64,000 bases of DNA from Acidimicrobiales bacterium (lineage in GTDB: Bacteria > Actinomycetota > Acidimicrobiia > Acidimicrobiales > Iamiaceae), in assembly GCA_030447445.1 (NCBI GenBank), contig JAUJOW010000004.1, positions 66,071-130,070 of the forward strand, given 5' to 3'. Made by a program: the position numbers and the translations under genes. Positions 52,795 through 61,900 of this stretch are shown here, piece by piece; the first letter of the stretch is position 1; every line of letters starts with the position of its first letter. Below the pieces are notes generated by a model. That model was not told where the DNA came from. It saw only the letters and a program-made list of their open reading frames with translations, and made no database searches.

Positions 52795-54786
52795 TCAACC
52801 GAGGGACTCCGCCACCCGGACCAGCTGCTCGGCGCTGAGATCGCCCGAGACCGTGAAGGCGAGCTCACCGTCGCTCCCCCAGAGGCTGGGCAGGGCGCCC
52901 GGCCGGGCCACTCGCTGGGCCTCGACCACCCGGAAGGCACCACCGGTGAGGGTCACGGGCGTCGGTGTCGGAGCCGCACCCTCCCGCTCGAACGGGTCGG
53001 GCCACGGGGTGCCGGCGGGCACCGGGGCGGTGCGTATGGTCACCGTGACCGCTTCGAAGCCCCGCTGGTAGCGCATCGACGCCACGCCGTCGTCCCCGTC
53101 GGCGGTCACCATCACCAGCTCGAAGCCCTCCGGGAGGTAGGTGGGGCGGGGCGGCTGGTAGCCCACCACGGCCTCGAGCGACGGCAGGTCGACGACATCG
53201 AAGCCGTGGTCGCGGGACTGCACCGTCTCACCCTCCAGGTCGACGGTGAACGGCCCGACCGGCCCATCGATGACCGTGTCGGTGAACCGCAGCTCCCTCA
53301 GCATGCGGCCCGCTCTCGTGAAGGTCAGCTGGACCGGCGCCAACCGGGCCCGGTCCACCACCAGCTCGACGGCGTCGGGTCGACCCGCCGATGGGACACC
53401 GGGAAGGGGGCCCTCGAGGACCCACACCGCCCGCCCGGCGACCCGCCGCTGCTGCGGCGCCTGGTCGTCGACGGCGAGGAGGGCCCGAGCCGCCAGTGCG
53501 AGGTCCTGGTCGGGGAGGGCCTCGTCCCTCCCGTCGGGGTCGGGCGGACCGGAGGCCAGACCCGTCAGCCGGGAGGCTTCGACCGAGCCCGTCCCAGTGG
53601 CGTCGACGGTGATGGCGCGGGTCGACAGCGTGGCCGTGGCGGCGTCGAAGGCCTCGACCTGCGAGGGGTCGAGCCGGGCGAGGAGGTAGGAGCCCTGGTC
53701 GTCGCGGGCCAGGCGGTAGGTGGTGGACCGCCGGGAGCCGTCGGGGCCCACCTCGGTCCGGGTGACGTCGGCGGCGAACGTCTCGGCCTCGGCCAGCGCC
53801 GCCGTGCTCCTGCGGCTGATGTCGGCGACCGACTCGGTGCGCAACGGCGACCGGGCCCGCGACCCGAGCCTGATGGCCGCCACCACACCGGTGCCGAGCA
53901 GCCCGACGACCACCACCACGGCAGCGGCCTTGCCCACGAGGGCCAGCGTGCTGGAGCGGACCCGCTGGCGACGGGCCTCGCTGGCCAGCCCCTCGACGGG
54001 ATCCGGTGGTGGCGGCTCCCGCCGGCCGAACCGGCCCCGGCGCCGAGGTGGTCGCTTCTGCATCGCCACCGGGGGCGGGCGGGTGGCTCGGGCCGCCGCC
54101 GAGGCGTCCGAGGCGTCGGGCAGCGACGGCGTCGGAGCGGGGGGAGCTTCGCGCTCGGCCAGCAGGCGCCGGCCGAGCTGCTCCCAGAACTCGGGGCCGT
54201 GAGCCGCAGGGGGAAGCTCCGAGAGGTCGGCGGGGGACAGCGCTCGACGGGCCTCGTCGAGCAGCGTCCCAGCCACGCGCTCGTCGGTGCCCAGCGCGGC
54301 GGCCACCTCGTCGACCTCCACCCCGAGCTCGTCGACCAGCACCACCACCGCTCTTTGGTCGAGGGGAAGGGCGGCCAGTGCCGAGGCGGCCCCGGGGTGG
54401 CCCAGGTCGCCGGTGTCGTCGTCGACCACGGGCTTGCGACCGGGCCCACCGGCTCGCCGCCGCTCCCGTCGGCGCTGCCGGTCGACGGCGGCCAGGTAGG
54501 TGAGCCGGATGAGCCAGGGGCGGGCGGCTCGACCGGGCCGGCGGGGCAGGGCGCGGTAGGCCTTGACGTAGACCGCTCGCTGGATCTCGTCGGCTCGTGT
54601 GGCGGACACGAGCCGGTGGGCCAGCGTGGTGAGGAGACCGTCGTGGCGCTGGATGAGGGTGGCGAAGGCCCGGTCGTCGCCGGCCCGTGCCGCCCGGAGG
54701 AGGTCGTCGTCGGCCAGGTCGACGAGCCGGGGCGCGACCGGAGAAGGTGTCGCCGCCTCCTGGTCTATGGGGGTGTCCTCACCCAT
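52795..54786 (-). CDS. ECF sigma factor fused to membrane anchor and RseB-like domain
   Basis: 663 residues in one frame. Residues ~25-110 are sigma region 2-like (DDDLLRAARAGDDRAFATLI, YVKAYRALPRRPG, WLIRLTYLAAVDRQRRR). Residues ~132-185 are region 4-like (ALAALPLDQRAVVVLVDELG). Then a Pro/Arg-rich linker, a membrane helix at ~281-306, and ~350 extracytoplasmic residues with LolA/RseB (MucB)-like wording (RAVWVLEGPLPG, PTYLPEGFELVMVTADGDDG). RseB normally senses envelope lipids and guards the anti-sigma factor; here sensor and sigma are one chain. GGAGG 7 nt before the ATG. Divergent from the HExxH protein. Confidence 0.83.
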   Translation of the reverse strand: MGEDTPIDQEAATPSPVAPRLVDLADDDLLRAARAGDDRAFATLIQRHDGLLTTLAHRLVSATRADEIQRAVYVKAYRALPRRPGRAARPWLIRLTYLAAVDRQRRRERRRAGGPGRKPVVDDDTGDLGHPGAASALAALPLDQRAVVVLVDELGVEVDEVAAALGTDERVAGTLLDEARRALSPADLSELPPAAHGPEFWEQLGRRLLAEREAPPAPTPSLPDASDASAAARATRPPPVAMQKRPPRRRGRFGRREPPPPDPVEGLASEARRQRVRSSTLALVGKAAAVVVVVGLLGTGVVAAIRLGSRARSPLRTESVADISRRSTAALAEAETFAADVTRTEVGPDGSRRSTTYRLARDDQGSYLLARLDPSQVEAFDAATATLSTRAITVDATGTGSVEASRLTGLASGPPDPDGRDEALPDQDLALAARALLAVDDQAPQQRRVAGRAVWVLEGPLPGVPSAGRPDAVELVVDRARLAPVQLTFTRAGRMLRELRFTDTVIDGPVGPFTVDLEGETVQSRDHGFDVVDLPSLEAVVGYQPPRPTYLPEGFELVMVTADGDDGVASMRYQRGFEAVTVTIRTAPVPAGTPWPDPFEREGAAPTPTPVTLTGGAFRVVEAQRVARPGALPSLWGSDGELAFTVSGDLSAEQLVRVAESLG

Positions 54787-54833
54787 GGTCGTGCCTCCAC
54801 AACATCACGTCGACGCGCCACACTGACCTCACC

Positions 54834-54974
54834 ATGCGGAGCAGTTGCACCTCGGACGCCCGCCGTGCCCTCGGTACGGCCGCCCTCGTCGCCATTGTGG
54901 CCGGTGCCGGGGGCGCCGGTGACGACCCCAGCGGCCCCCGCGCCGGTCGCCCCGACCCGTTTGCCGGCGGCTGA
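54834..54974 (+). CDS. Small protein with signal-like helix (46 residues)
   Basis: MRSSCTSDARRALGTAALVA then IVAGAGGAGDDPSGP: a short helix after two basic residues, then a Gly/Asp/Pro end. No Shine-Dalgarno. It lies in the 193 bp gap before the HExxH gene. Could be a leader or spurious. Confidence 0.28.
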   Translation: MRSSCTSDARRALGTAALVAIVAGAGGAGDDPSGPRAGRPDPFAGG

Positions 54975-54979
54975 CCGCC

Positions 54980-56377
54980 GTGGTCGCGCCATGGGACCCC
55001 CACCGCACGCTGTACCCGCCGAGCCCGCCCTCGGCCTGGCCCCCTCCGCCCCCACCTCCGCCGCCGCCCCCTCCACCACCGTCGCGGCGTGGGGCGGTGG
55101 CGGCCATCGTGGCCGTGGCCGTGGTCTTCGCCGTGCTCGTGGCCGCCGGCATCGGCGTTGTGCTCGAGCGTGAGAACGACCGCCAACCGGTGGCGGCACC
55201 GGGACCGACCACCACCACGGCCCCCACCAGCACCACGCCGACCACCGAGGCGCCGAGCCGCGAGCCGCCGTCGACCACGGGGCCGCCGCCGACGGCGGTG
55301 CCCTCCGAGGACCTCGAAGCGGTGCTGCCGGACCTGATCCGGTTCGTGGAGGAGGCCCGGGGCCACCCCTTCAAGGAGGAGCCGGTGGTCCGCACCGCCT
55401 CCGAGGAGGAGTTCGACGCCCGGCTCCGCGACGAGCTGTCCCAGGTCGCCGATGCGTTGGCGGCCGAACAGGTCACACTGCAGGGCCTCGGCCTGATCGA
55501 GCCGGGCACCGATCTGGTGGAGGTCTACGAGTCGACCTTCGAGGCCGGGGTGCTCGGCTTCTACGACCCCGAGACCGCCGAGCTGCTCGTCCAGGGCAAC
55601 GAGATCACCCCGTACCGCCGGACGATCATCGTCCACGAGCTGACCCACGCCCTCGACGACCAGTACTTCGACCTCGACCGGCCCGAGCTCGAGGAGCGAC
55701 CCGACGAGTCGTCGTTCGGCTTCACCGCCATCGTCGAGGGGAGCGCCCGGACGGTCGAGAACGCCTATCGGGACCAGCTCTCGAGCGACGAGCAGGCGGA
55801 CGTGGCCCGGGAGGAGTCCGAGATCGCTTCAGGCTTCGACATCACCACCCTGCCGATCGCCGTGATCCTCCAACAGCAGCTGCCCTACCTGTTGGGTGAG
55901 CAGCTCGTGGGTCGGCTCGAGGACGACGGCGGGACGGCGGCCGTCGACGACGCCATCGCCCGACCGCCCACGACGAGCGAGCAGGTGGTGGACCCCGACG
56001 CCTTCGAGGAACGGGAGCCGGCGATCGAGGTCGCCGCCCCGACCGCCGACGCCGCCGTGGTCGACGAAGGCGCCATCGGGGCCGTCGACCTCGAGCTCAT
56101 CACGCTGCTGGCATCCGGCGACCCGTTCGACATCCTCGGGGGCTTCGAGGGCGACGGCGTGGACGGCTGGGGCGGCGGTCGTTACGTGTCCTGGGCGGCC
56201 GGCGGTGAGGCCTGTGCGCGGTTCCGGGTCACCGGAGACACCGTCGAGGACACCGACGACATCCAGGCCATGCTCGAGGACTGGGCGGCCGAGGCCGACG
56301 CCACCATCACGACGGTGCCCGACCCCGCTCCCGGGGCCGGCGACCGACGGCTGATCGAAGCCACCCGCTGTGCCTGA
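54980..56377 (+). CDS. Membrane-anchored HExxH metallopeptidase-like protein
   Basis: 465 residues. Cytoplasmic Pro-rich start with 14 consecutive Pro (21-34), membrane helix at ~39-61, a Thr/Pro stalk, then an external domain with the zinc motif HELTH (219-223) in VHELTHALDDQYFDL and a downstream acidic VEGSARTVE that may give the third ligand. GTG start. Being divergent from the membrane-tethered sigma factor, it could act on envelope proteins or on the sigma fusion itself; that link is speculative. Confidence 0.82.
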   Translation: MVAPWDPHRTLYPPSPPSAWPPPPPPPPPPPPPPSRRGAVAAIVAVAVVFAVLVAAGIGVVLERENDRQPVAAPGPTTTTAPTSTTPTTEAPSREPPSTTGPPPTAVPSEDLEAVLPDLIRFVEEARGHPFKEEPVVRTASEEEFDARLRDELSQVADALAAEQVTLQGLGLIEPGTDLVEVYESTFEAGVLGFYDPETAELLVQGNEITPYRRTIIVHELTHALDDQYFDLDRPELEERPDESSFGFTAIVEGSARTVENAYRDQLSSDEQADVAREESEIASGFDITTLPIAVILQQQLPYLLGEQLVGRLEDDGGTAAVDDAIARPPTTSEQVVDPDAFEEREPAIEVAAPTADAAVVDEGAIGAVDLELITLLASGDPFDILGGFEGDGVDGWGGGRYVSWAAGGEACARFRVTGDTVEDTDDIQAMLEDWAAEADATITTVPDPAPGAGDRRLIEATRCA

Positions 56378-56401
56378 GCCGTGCCCGTCCGCTGGTCCCC
56401 G

Positions 56402-57277
56402 TCAACCGCTGGCGGCGATGACGTCGGTCCCGAAGCGGCCGTAGGCCTCCTCGGCGCCGTCGGCGTCGAAGGCCAGCGGGGCGATGACCATGCGATGGGC
56501 CCCGAGGGCGGCGAAGCGCTCGACCTCGGCCAAGGGATCGGGGCCGAACAGCCCGTGGCCGCTCACCGTGATCTCGATGGCCTCGGCGTCACGGCCGGCC
56601 TCGTCGGCGGCTCGGCGCATGACCTCGAGGAGGTGGGTGATCTGCTCGGCTGAGCCTCTGCCCGGGAAGAAGCCGTCGCCGAGGCGGCCTGCTCGCCGGG
56701 CGGCGGCCTCGGTGTGGCCACCGATGTGGACCGGCACCGTGCCCTGCGGCGGCTCGGGCAGGCTGATGCAGTCGCGGAAGGACACGAACTCGTCCTCCAC
56801 CGTCGCCGGGCCGGGGGCCCACAGCGCCCGCAGGGCCCCGATGTAGCTGTCGAGCCGTCGGCCTCGGGCGGCGAAGGGCACGCCGAGGGCGTCGAACTCC
56901 TCCTCGAGCCACCCCGCACCGACGCCGAGCATGGCCCGGCCCCCGGACAGCTTGTCGAGGGTGGCGACCTCCTTGGCCGTGACCGCCGGGCTCCGCTGCG
57001 GGAGGATGAGGATCCCCGTGCCGAGCCGGATCCCGGAGGTGGCCGCAGCCACGAAGGCCAGCCAGACCAGCGGATCCGGCAGGTCGAAGTCCTCACCGCC
57101 GGGCATCCGCCCGCTCCGGTCATAGGGGTAGGTGGACTGGTAGCCCACGGGCACGACCACGTGCTCCACGGTCCACAGCGACTCGAAGCCGGCGGCCTCG
57201 GCGGCACGGGCACCGGCGACGGCGACGGCAGGATCGGCTCCGGGGCCGGCGTTGGCAAAGGCCACTCCGAAGTGCAT
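56402..57277 (-). CDS. LLM-class F420-dependent oxidoreductase (TIGR03619-type)
   Basis: 291 residues. MHFGVAFANAGPGADPAVAV, FESLWTVEHVVVPVGYQSTY, RLGTGILILPQRSPAVTAKE, and LDKLSGGRAMLGVGAGWLEE. The Pro-x-Tyr linker and the Thr-Glu-His segment are typical of F420-binding family members. Leaderless layout: TAGGCT (57286-57291, minus strand) ends 8 nt before the ATG. Substrate unknown. Confidence 0.86.
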   Translation of the reverse strand: MHFGVAFANAGPGADPAVAVAGARAAEAAGFESLWTVEHVVVPVGYQSTYPYDRSGRMPGGEDFDLPDPLVWLAFVAAATSGIRLGTGILILPQRSPAVTAKEVATLDKLSGGRAMLGVGAGWLEEEFDALGVPFAARGRRLDSYIGALRALWAPGPATVEDEFVSFRDCISLPEPPQGTVPVHIGGHTEAAARRAGRLGDGFFPGRGSAEQITHLLEVMRRAADEAGRDAEAIEITVSGHGLFGPDPLAEVERFAALGAHRMVIAPLAFDADGAEEAYGRFGTDVIAASG

Positions 57278-57319
57278 GGCCGGCCAGCCTACGTGGCGTC
57301 GTCGAGGCGGCGGACGTGG

Positions 57320-58216
57320 TCAGCTCTGCAGCGACAACAGGGCGTCGGCCACCGAGCCGAGCTCGTCGTCCCAGTCGGGTGGCTCGTCGAGGGGAACCAC
57401 CACGAACTTGGACGCTCCCACCGCCACCATGGCCTCGAGCCGTCCCCGGAGGGCGCCCAGGCCGACCGGCACCACGTCGGCGGGGTCGAGCTCGGGCCGG
57501 CGCCGGGCCAGCACGGCGGCCACGGCCTCGGGCACACGGGTGTGCGTGTACGCGACCAGGGCACCGAGGTGTTCGGGGTCGATGGCTCGACCGTGCTGGT
57601 CGGCCGTGGCCGTGATCACCGGCCACCCCTCGGCGAGGTCGGCCACCGTGCAGAACGACGGCAGCCATCCGTCGCCCAGACGCCCGCAGCGGCGGAGCTC
57701 GGACGGGGAGCTCCCGCCCAGCCACACCTCGAGCGGATCTTGCACCGGGCGGGGGAGCAGCGTCACCCCGTCCACCTGGAACCGGTGGCCGTGGTGGTGC
57801 ACGTCATCTTCGGTCCACAGGCGGCGCATCAGCCCGAGGGCTTCGTCGAACCAGCCGGCCCGCTCCTTCGGCTCGACCCCGAAGGCCCTGTGCTCGACGG
57901 GGTCGGGGGCGCCGAGGCCGACCGCCGGCAGCAGCCGTCCTCCCGAGAGCCGGTCGAGGCTGGCCAGCTCCTTGGCCAGCACCACCGGGTTGCGTCCGGG
58001 GAGGACCAGCACGCTGGTCCCGAGCTTGAGCCGCTCGCTCCGACCGGCGGCGTAGGCCAGCGCCACGAGCGGATCAGGGGCCTCGCCGGTCAGCCGCTCG
58101 GACACCCACAGCGAGTCGAACCCCAACCGTTCGAGGATGTCGACGAAGGGCCCGAAGGCCGACGCATCGTTGGTGAGCGTCCGGGTGCCCAAGCCGAACC
58201 CGATCCGGATCCTCAC
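57320..58216 (-). CDS. LLM-class F420-dependent oxidoreductase (second copy)
   Basis: 298 residues. IRIGFGLGTRTLTNDASAFG, FDSLWVSERLTGEAPDPLVA, KLGTSVLVLPGRNPVVLAKE, LDRLSGGRLLPAVGLG and VWLGGSSPSELRRCGRLGDG. Same family as the gene 42 bp downstream, though diverged. GTG start; a GGGGAG run directly abuts it, so the true start may differ slightly. Confidence 0.84.
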   Translation of the reverse strand: MRIRIGFGLGTRTLTNDASAFGPFVDILERLGFDSLWVSERLTGEAPDPLVALAYAAGRSERLKLGTSVLVLPGRNPVVLAKELASLDRLSGGRLLPAVGLGAPDPVEHRAFGVEPKERAGWFDEALGLMRRLWTEDDVHHHGHRFQVDGVTLLPRPVQDPLEVWLGGSSPSELRRCGRLGDGWLPSFCTVADLAEGWPVITATADQHGRAIDPEHLGALVAYTHTRVPEAVAAVLARRRPELDPADVVPVGLGALRGRLEAMVAVGASKFVVVPLDEPPDWDDELGSVADALLSLQS

Positions 58217-58275
58217 CTCCCCATGCTCCCACCCGGCGGGCCCCCCGGCCTCGCCTGCGGCTCGGCCTCTAACAG

Positions 58276-58372
58276 GTTGCGCGGATAGGTCACGTCGTGT
58301 CTCCGAAAGCGGTGCGGCTTCGCCGCAACACGCGCCGTGCTTGATGGAGGCCTCGCCTATCGGCTCGGCCTC
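58276..58372 (+). repeat. Dispersed ~98 bp repeat, copy 2
   Basis: Inverted relative to copy 1 at 24120-24218. CGGCTCGGCCTCTAAC occurs both just before it (58258-58273) and across its right end, so part of the unit is duplicated in tandem here. It ends at the TAACGT hexamer (58373-58378) of the SDR gene. Confidence 0.88.
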
Positions 58373-58386
58373 TAACGTGGCCGCTG

Positions 58387-59163
58387 ATGGCCGGCACCGA
58401 TGTCCTCTCCCCGTTCCGGCTCGACGGACAGGTGGCGGTCGTGACCGGCGCGTCGTCGGGCCTCGGCGCCCGCTTCGCCCGGGTCCTCCATGGCGCCGGG
58501 GCCACCGTGATGGCGGCCGCCCGCCGAGCCGACCGGCTGGAGGCGCTGGCGGCGGAGTGCGGCGATCGGCTGGTGCCGGTGGTGTGTGACGTGGTCGTCG
58601 ACGCCGATCTCGAGGGCCTGATCGACGCCGCTCTCGCCCACGGTGGCGACCGTCTCGACGTGGTCGTCAACAACGCCGGCATCGGGACGCCCATGCGAGC
58701 CGAGGACGAGCCCATCGACCACTTCCGGCGGGTCGTGGACGTGAACCTGCACGCCCTGTTCCGCCTGTGCCAGCTTGCGTCGGGGCCCATGCTGGCCCGG
58801 GGCCGGGGCAGCATCGTCAACGTGGCGTCCATGCTCGGCCTCGTCGCCTCGGCCCCGATCCGCCAGGCCAGCTACTGCGCCTCCAAGGGCGCGGTCGTGA
58901 ACCTCACCCGGGAGCTCGGTTGCCAGTGGGCCCGCAAGGGTGTGCGGGTCAACGCCATCGCCCCGGGCTGGTTCCCCAGCGAGATGACCACCGACATGTG
59001 GGACGACGAGGCGTCGGTGGCCTACGTCGAGGGGAACTGCCCGATGGGTCGGGCCGGGGCCGAGGAGGAGCTGGACGGCGTGCTCCTGTTCCTCGCCTCC
59101 GGTGCCAGCACCTACGTGACCGGCCAGACCATCGCCGTCGACGGCGGGTGGACGGCCCGCTGA
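58387..59163 (+). CDS. Short-chain dehydrogenase/reductase
   Basis: 258 residues. VVTGASSGLGARFARVL, NNAGIGTPM, catalytic Ser in NVASMLGLV and Tyr-x3-Lys in ASYCASKGAVV, PGWFPSEMT, TGQTIAVDGGWTA. AARRADRLE after beta2 suggests NADP(H). Leaderless layout: TAACGT ends 8 nt before the ATG, directly after the repeat. Substrate unknown. Confidence 0.87.
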   Translation: MAGTDVLSPFRLDGQVAVVTGASSGLGARFARVLHGAGATVMAAARRADRLEALAAECGDRLVPVVCDVVVDADLEGLIDAALAHGGDRLDVVVNNAGIGTPMRAEDEPIDHFRRVVDVNLHALFRLCQLASGPMLARGRGSIVNVASMLGLVASAPIRQASYCASKGAVVNLTRELGCQWARKGVRVNAIAPGWFPSEMTTDMWDDEASVAYVEGNCPMGRAGAEEELDGVLLFLASGASTYVTGQTIAVDGGWTAR

Positions 59164-59217
59164 GGCGGCGCCGAGTCCGGCGGTTTGTGGACCGCCAAGG
59201 CAGGGAAGCACGGCCTC

Positions 59218-60246
59218 ATGGCCTCAACCACGCAGGACGAACGGGGTCGCGAGGCGACCCGACCCCGAGAGATGCCGGCGCGGGGGTGGAAGGACATCCT
59301 CATGCGCACCAAGCAGCAGATGAAGGAGGACAACGCGTCGATCCTCGCCGCCGGCGTGGCCTTCTACCTGCTCCTGGCCCTTCCCCCCTCCCTCGTGGCC
59401 GTGCTGTCGGTGTACGGGATCGTCTCGGATCCCGCCGACGTGCAGGACCAGGTCGACCGTTTCGACGCCGCCCTCCCCAAGGGCGCGCAGAGGCTGATCG
59501 ACGCTCAGCTGGAATCCGCCGCCTCCACCTCGAACGGGCGGCTGGGCGTCGGCCTGGTCATCGCCATACTGATCGCCCTGCTCAGCGCATCGAAGGGAGC
59601 GAAGTCCCTGGTCGACGCCATCAACGTCGCCTACGACGAGCGCGAGACCCGCGGCTTCGTCCGGCTCCGCCTCCTGGCCTTGGCCTTCACCGTCGGCGGG
59701 GTGGCGCTGATTTTGACCGGGCTCGCCGTCATCACCCTTGTCCCCACGCTCACCGATCCGTTCGGCTCGGGCGGTCAGCTCCTCGCCTCCGTCGTCCGCT
59801 GGCCGCTCCTGGCGATGGCCATGGTGGTGGCGTTGGCCGCCCTGTTCCGCTACGGCCCCGACCGGGACGACCCCCGGTGGGCCTGGGTCACCCCCGGCGC
59901 CGTCTTCGCCGCCGTCGCCTGGGTCCTGGGCTCGCTCGTCTTCGCCCTCCTCGCCGACAAGTTCGGCACGTTCAACGAGACCTACGGCACCCTCGGGGCC
60001 GTGGCGGTCATGCTGCTGTGGCTCTACATCACCGCGCTCGTGATCATCGTCGCCGCCGAGATCAACGCCGAGCTCGAGCGCCAGACCTACGAGGACACCA
60101 CCGAGGGCCACGAGGAGCCCCTGGGCGACCGTGGCGCGTTCGCCGCCGACACCGTCGGAGCGACCGCCGAGGCCACCAAGGCGGCCAAGGACACCCCTGA
60201 GAAGAGGGCCCCCGATCCCGTCGCGTTCGACGGCGACAGCGACTGA
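59218..60246 (+). CDS. YihY/BrkB-family membrane protein
   Basis: 342 residues. A basic N-terminus (WKDILMRTKQQMKEDNASIL) then AAGVAFYLLLALPPSLVAVL, a signature of the family (formerly misnamed RNase BN), with six hydrophobic helices and a soluble ~60-residue acidic/Ala C-tail. Function unclear; possibly transport or envelope integrity. ATG at 59218 chosen; a GTG at 59185 would add 11 residues without a Shine-Dalgarno. Confidence 0.88.
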   Translation: MASTTQDERGREATRPREMPARGWKDILMRTKQQMKEDNASILAAGVAFYLLLALPPSLVAVLSVYGIVSDPADVQDQVDRFDAALPKGAQRLIDAQLESAASTSNGRLGVGLVIAILIALLSASKGAKSLVDAINVAYDERETRGFVRLRLLALAFTVGGVALILTGLAVITLVPTLTDPFGSGGQLLASVVRWPLLAMAMVVALAALFRYGPDRDDPRWAWVTPGAVFAAVAWVLGSLVFALLADKFGTFNETYGTLGAVAVMLLWLYITALVIIVAAEINAELERQTYEDTTEGHEEPLGDRGAFAADTVGATAEATKAAKDTPEKRAPDPVAFDGDSD

Positions 60247-60334
60247 CCCCCGCGACCCTCGAACGGCAGGGCGCCCCGCAGGTCGGTCCTGGGTACGGTG
60301 GCCGGATCTGGCGCCAGCGCGTAGGAGGTGACCC

Positions 60335-61900
60335 GTGAAGGTCCCGATGACGGTCATGGACTTCCTCGACCGAGCCGTCACCGTCTACGGCGACCGGGTG
60401 GCGGTGGTCGACGAGCCCGACCAGCCGGCGCCGTCGTGGGGTGAGCTCATCTTCGACGAACTGGCCCGCAGGGCGCGGGCCCAGGCCGTCGCCCTCGACG
60501 AGCTCGGCGTGGCCCACGGCGAACGGGTGGCGGTGGTGTCGCAGAACTCGGCCCGACTGCTCACCTCGTTCTTCGGCGTGGCCGGGCACGGGCGGGTGCT
60601 CGTGCCGATCAACTTCCGCCTGGCCGCCGATGAGGTCTGCTACATCGTCGAGCACTCGGGGGCCTCGGTGCTGCTGATCGATCCCGAGCTGGAACCGGTG
60701 CTGGCCGGGGTCGAGGCCAAGCACCGCTTCGTGATCGGCACCGACGCCGACGCCGCCCTCTTCGGCGTTGCCCCGGGGGCCGAGGCAGCGAAAGCAACAG
60801 CGTCCGAACCGGCGCCATGGGAGCCCGACGAGGACGCCACCGCCACCATCAACTACACGAGCGGCACCACCGCTCGGCCCAAGGGCGTCGAGATGTCGCA
60901 CCGCAACCTGTGGCTGAACGCCGCCGTCTTCGGCTGGCAGACCGGCGTCTGCGACCGCGACGTCTACCTGCACACCCTGCCGATGTTCCACTGCAACGGC
61001 TGGGGCATGCCCTTCGCCACCTGCGGCATGGGCGTCGAGCAGGTCGTGCTCCGCAAGGTCGACGGAGCCGAGATCCTGCGCCGGGTCGACCGCCACGGCG
61101 TCACCCTCCTGTGCGGGGCACCGGCGGTGGTGGCTGCCATCCTGGACGCTGCCGCCACGTGGGACGGCGAGGTCCCGGGCCGGGGCCGGGTACGCATGGT
61201 CGTGGCCGGAGCCCCGCCGCCCACCCGCACCATCGAGCGGGTCGAGACCGAGCTCGGCTGGGAGCTCATCCAGATCTACGGCCTCACCGAGACCGCCCCG
61301 CTGCTCACCATGAACCGCGCCCGCGCCGAGTGGGACGACCTGTCCCCCGCCGAGCGGGCGCAACGCCTCGGGCGGGCCGGCGCCCCGGCCCTCGGGATCC
61401 GCCTCCGGGTGGACGGCGAGGGGGAGGTGCTGGCACGGGGCAACCACGTGCTCGAGGGCTACTGGGACCAGCCCGAGGCCACCGCCGACGCCATCGTGGA
61501 CGGCTGGTTCCACACCGGCGACGGCGGCTCGCTCGACGACGAGGGCTACCTCACCATCTCGGACCGCAAGAAGGACGTCATCATCTCCGGGGGCGAGAAC
61601 GTGTCCTCCATCGAGGTGGAGGACGCACTCTTCTCCCATCCCGCCGTGGCCGAGGTGGCCGTCATCGGCGTCCCCCACCCGAAGTGGGGCGAGACGGTGA
61701 TGGCGCTGGTCGTGCCGTCCCCAGGGGCCGAGGTGGACGAGCAGGCGCTGCGTGACCACTGCCGCACCCGGCTGGCCGGGTTCAAGGTGCCGACGCGGAT
61801 CGAGTTCCGCGACGAGCTGGCCCGGACGGCCACCGGGAAGCTCCAGAAGTTCAAGCTGCGGGAGCCCTACTGGGAGGGGCGGGAGCGCCAGGTCAACTGA
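60335..61900 (+). CDS. Medium-chain-type acyl-CoA ligase (AMP-binding)
   Basis: 521 residues. INYTSGTTARPKGVEMSHRN, HTLPMFHCNGWGMPF, QIYGLTETAPLLTMN, WFHTGDGGSLDDEGYLTISD, SGGENVSSIEVED and the catalytic Lys in ATGKLQKFKLREPYW. GTG at 60335 with AGGAGG 6 nt upstream. No KstR-type site is near it, unlike the ligases at 5.5 and 11.9 kb, so it probably serves general fatty-acid use. Its stop overlaps the MMPL stop by 8 nt. Confidence 0.9.
   Translation: MKVPMTVMDFLDRAVTVYGDRVAVVDEPDQPAPSWGELIFDELARRARAQAVALDELGVAHGERVAVVSQNSARLLTSFFGVAGHGRVLVPINFRLAADEVCYIVEHSGASVLLIDPELEPVLAGVEAKHRFVIGTDADAALFGVAPGAEAAKATASEPAPWEPDEDATATINYTSGTTARPKGVEMSHRNLWLNAAVFGWQTGVCDRDVYLHTLPMFHCNGWGMPFATCGMGVEQVVLRKVDGAEILRRVDRHGVTLLCGAPAVVAAILDAAATWDGEVPGRGRVRMVVAGAPPPTRTIERVETELGWELIQIYGLTETAPLLTMNRARAEWDDLSPAERAQRLGRAGAPALGIRLRVDGEGEVLARGNHVLEGYWDQPEATADAIVDGWFHTGDGGSLDDEGYLTISDRKKDVIISGGENVSSIEVEDALFSHPAVAEVAVIGVPHPKWGETVMALVVPSPGAEVDEQALRDHCRTRLAGFKVPTRIEFRDELARTATGKLQKFKLREPYWEGRERQVN

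Noticed and set aside
58268-58281. Near-match to the KstR motif (TCTAACAGGTTGCG)
   Set aside because: The last conserved A is G, the site is part of the dispersed-repeat junction, and no sterol-type gene with other support is adjacent.
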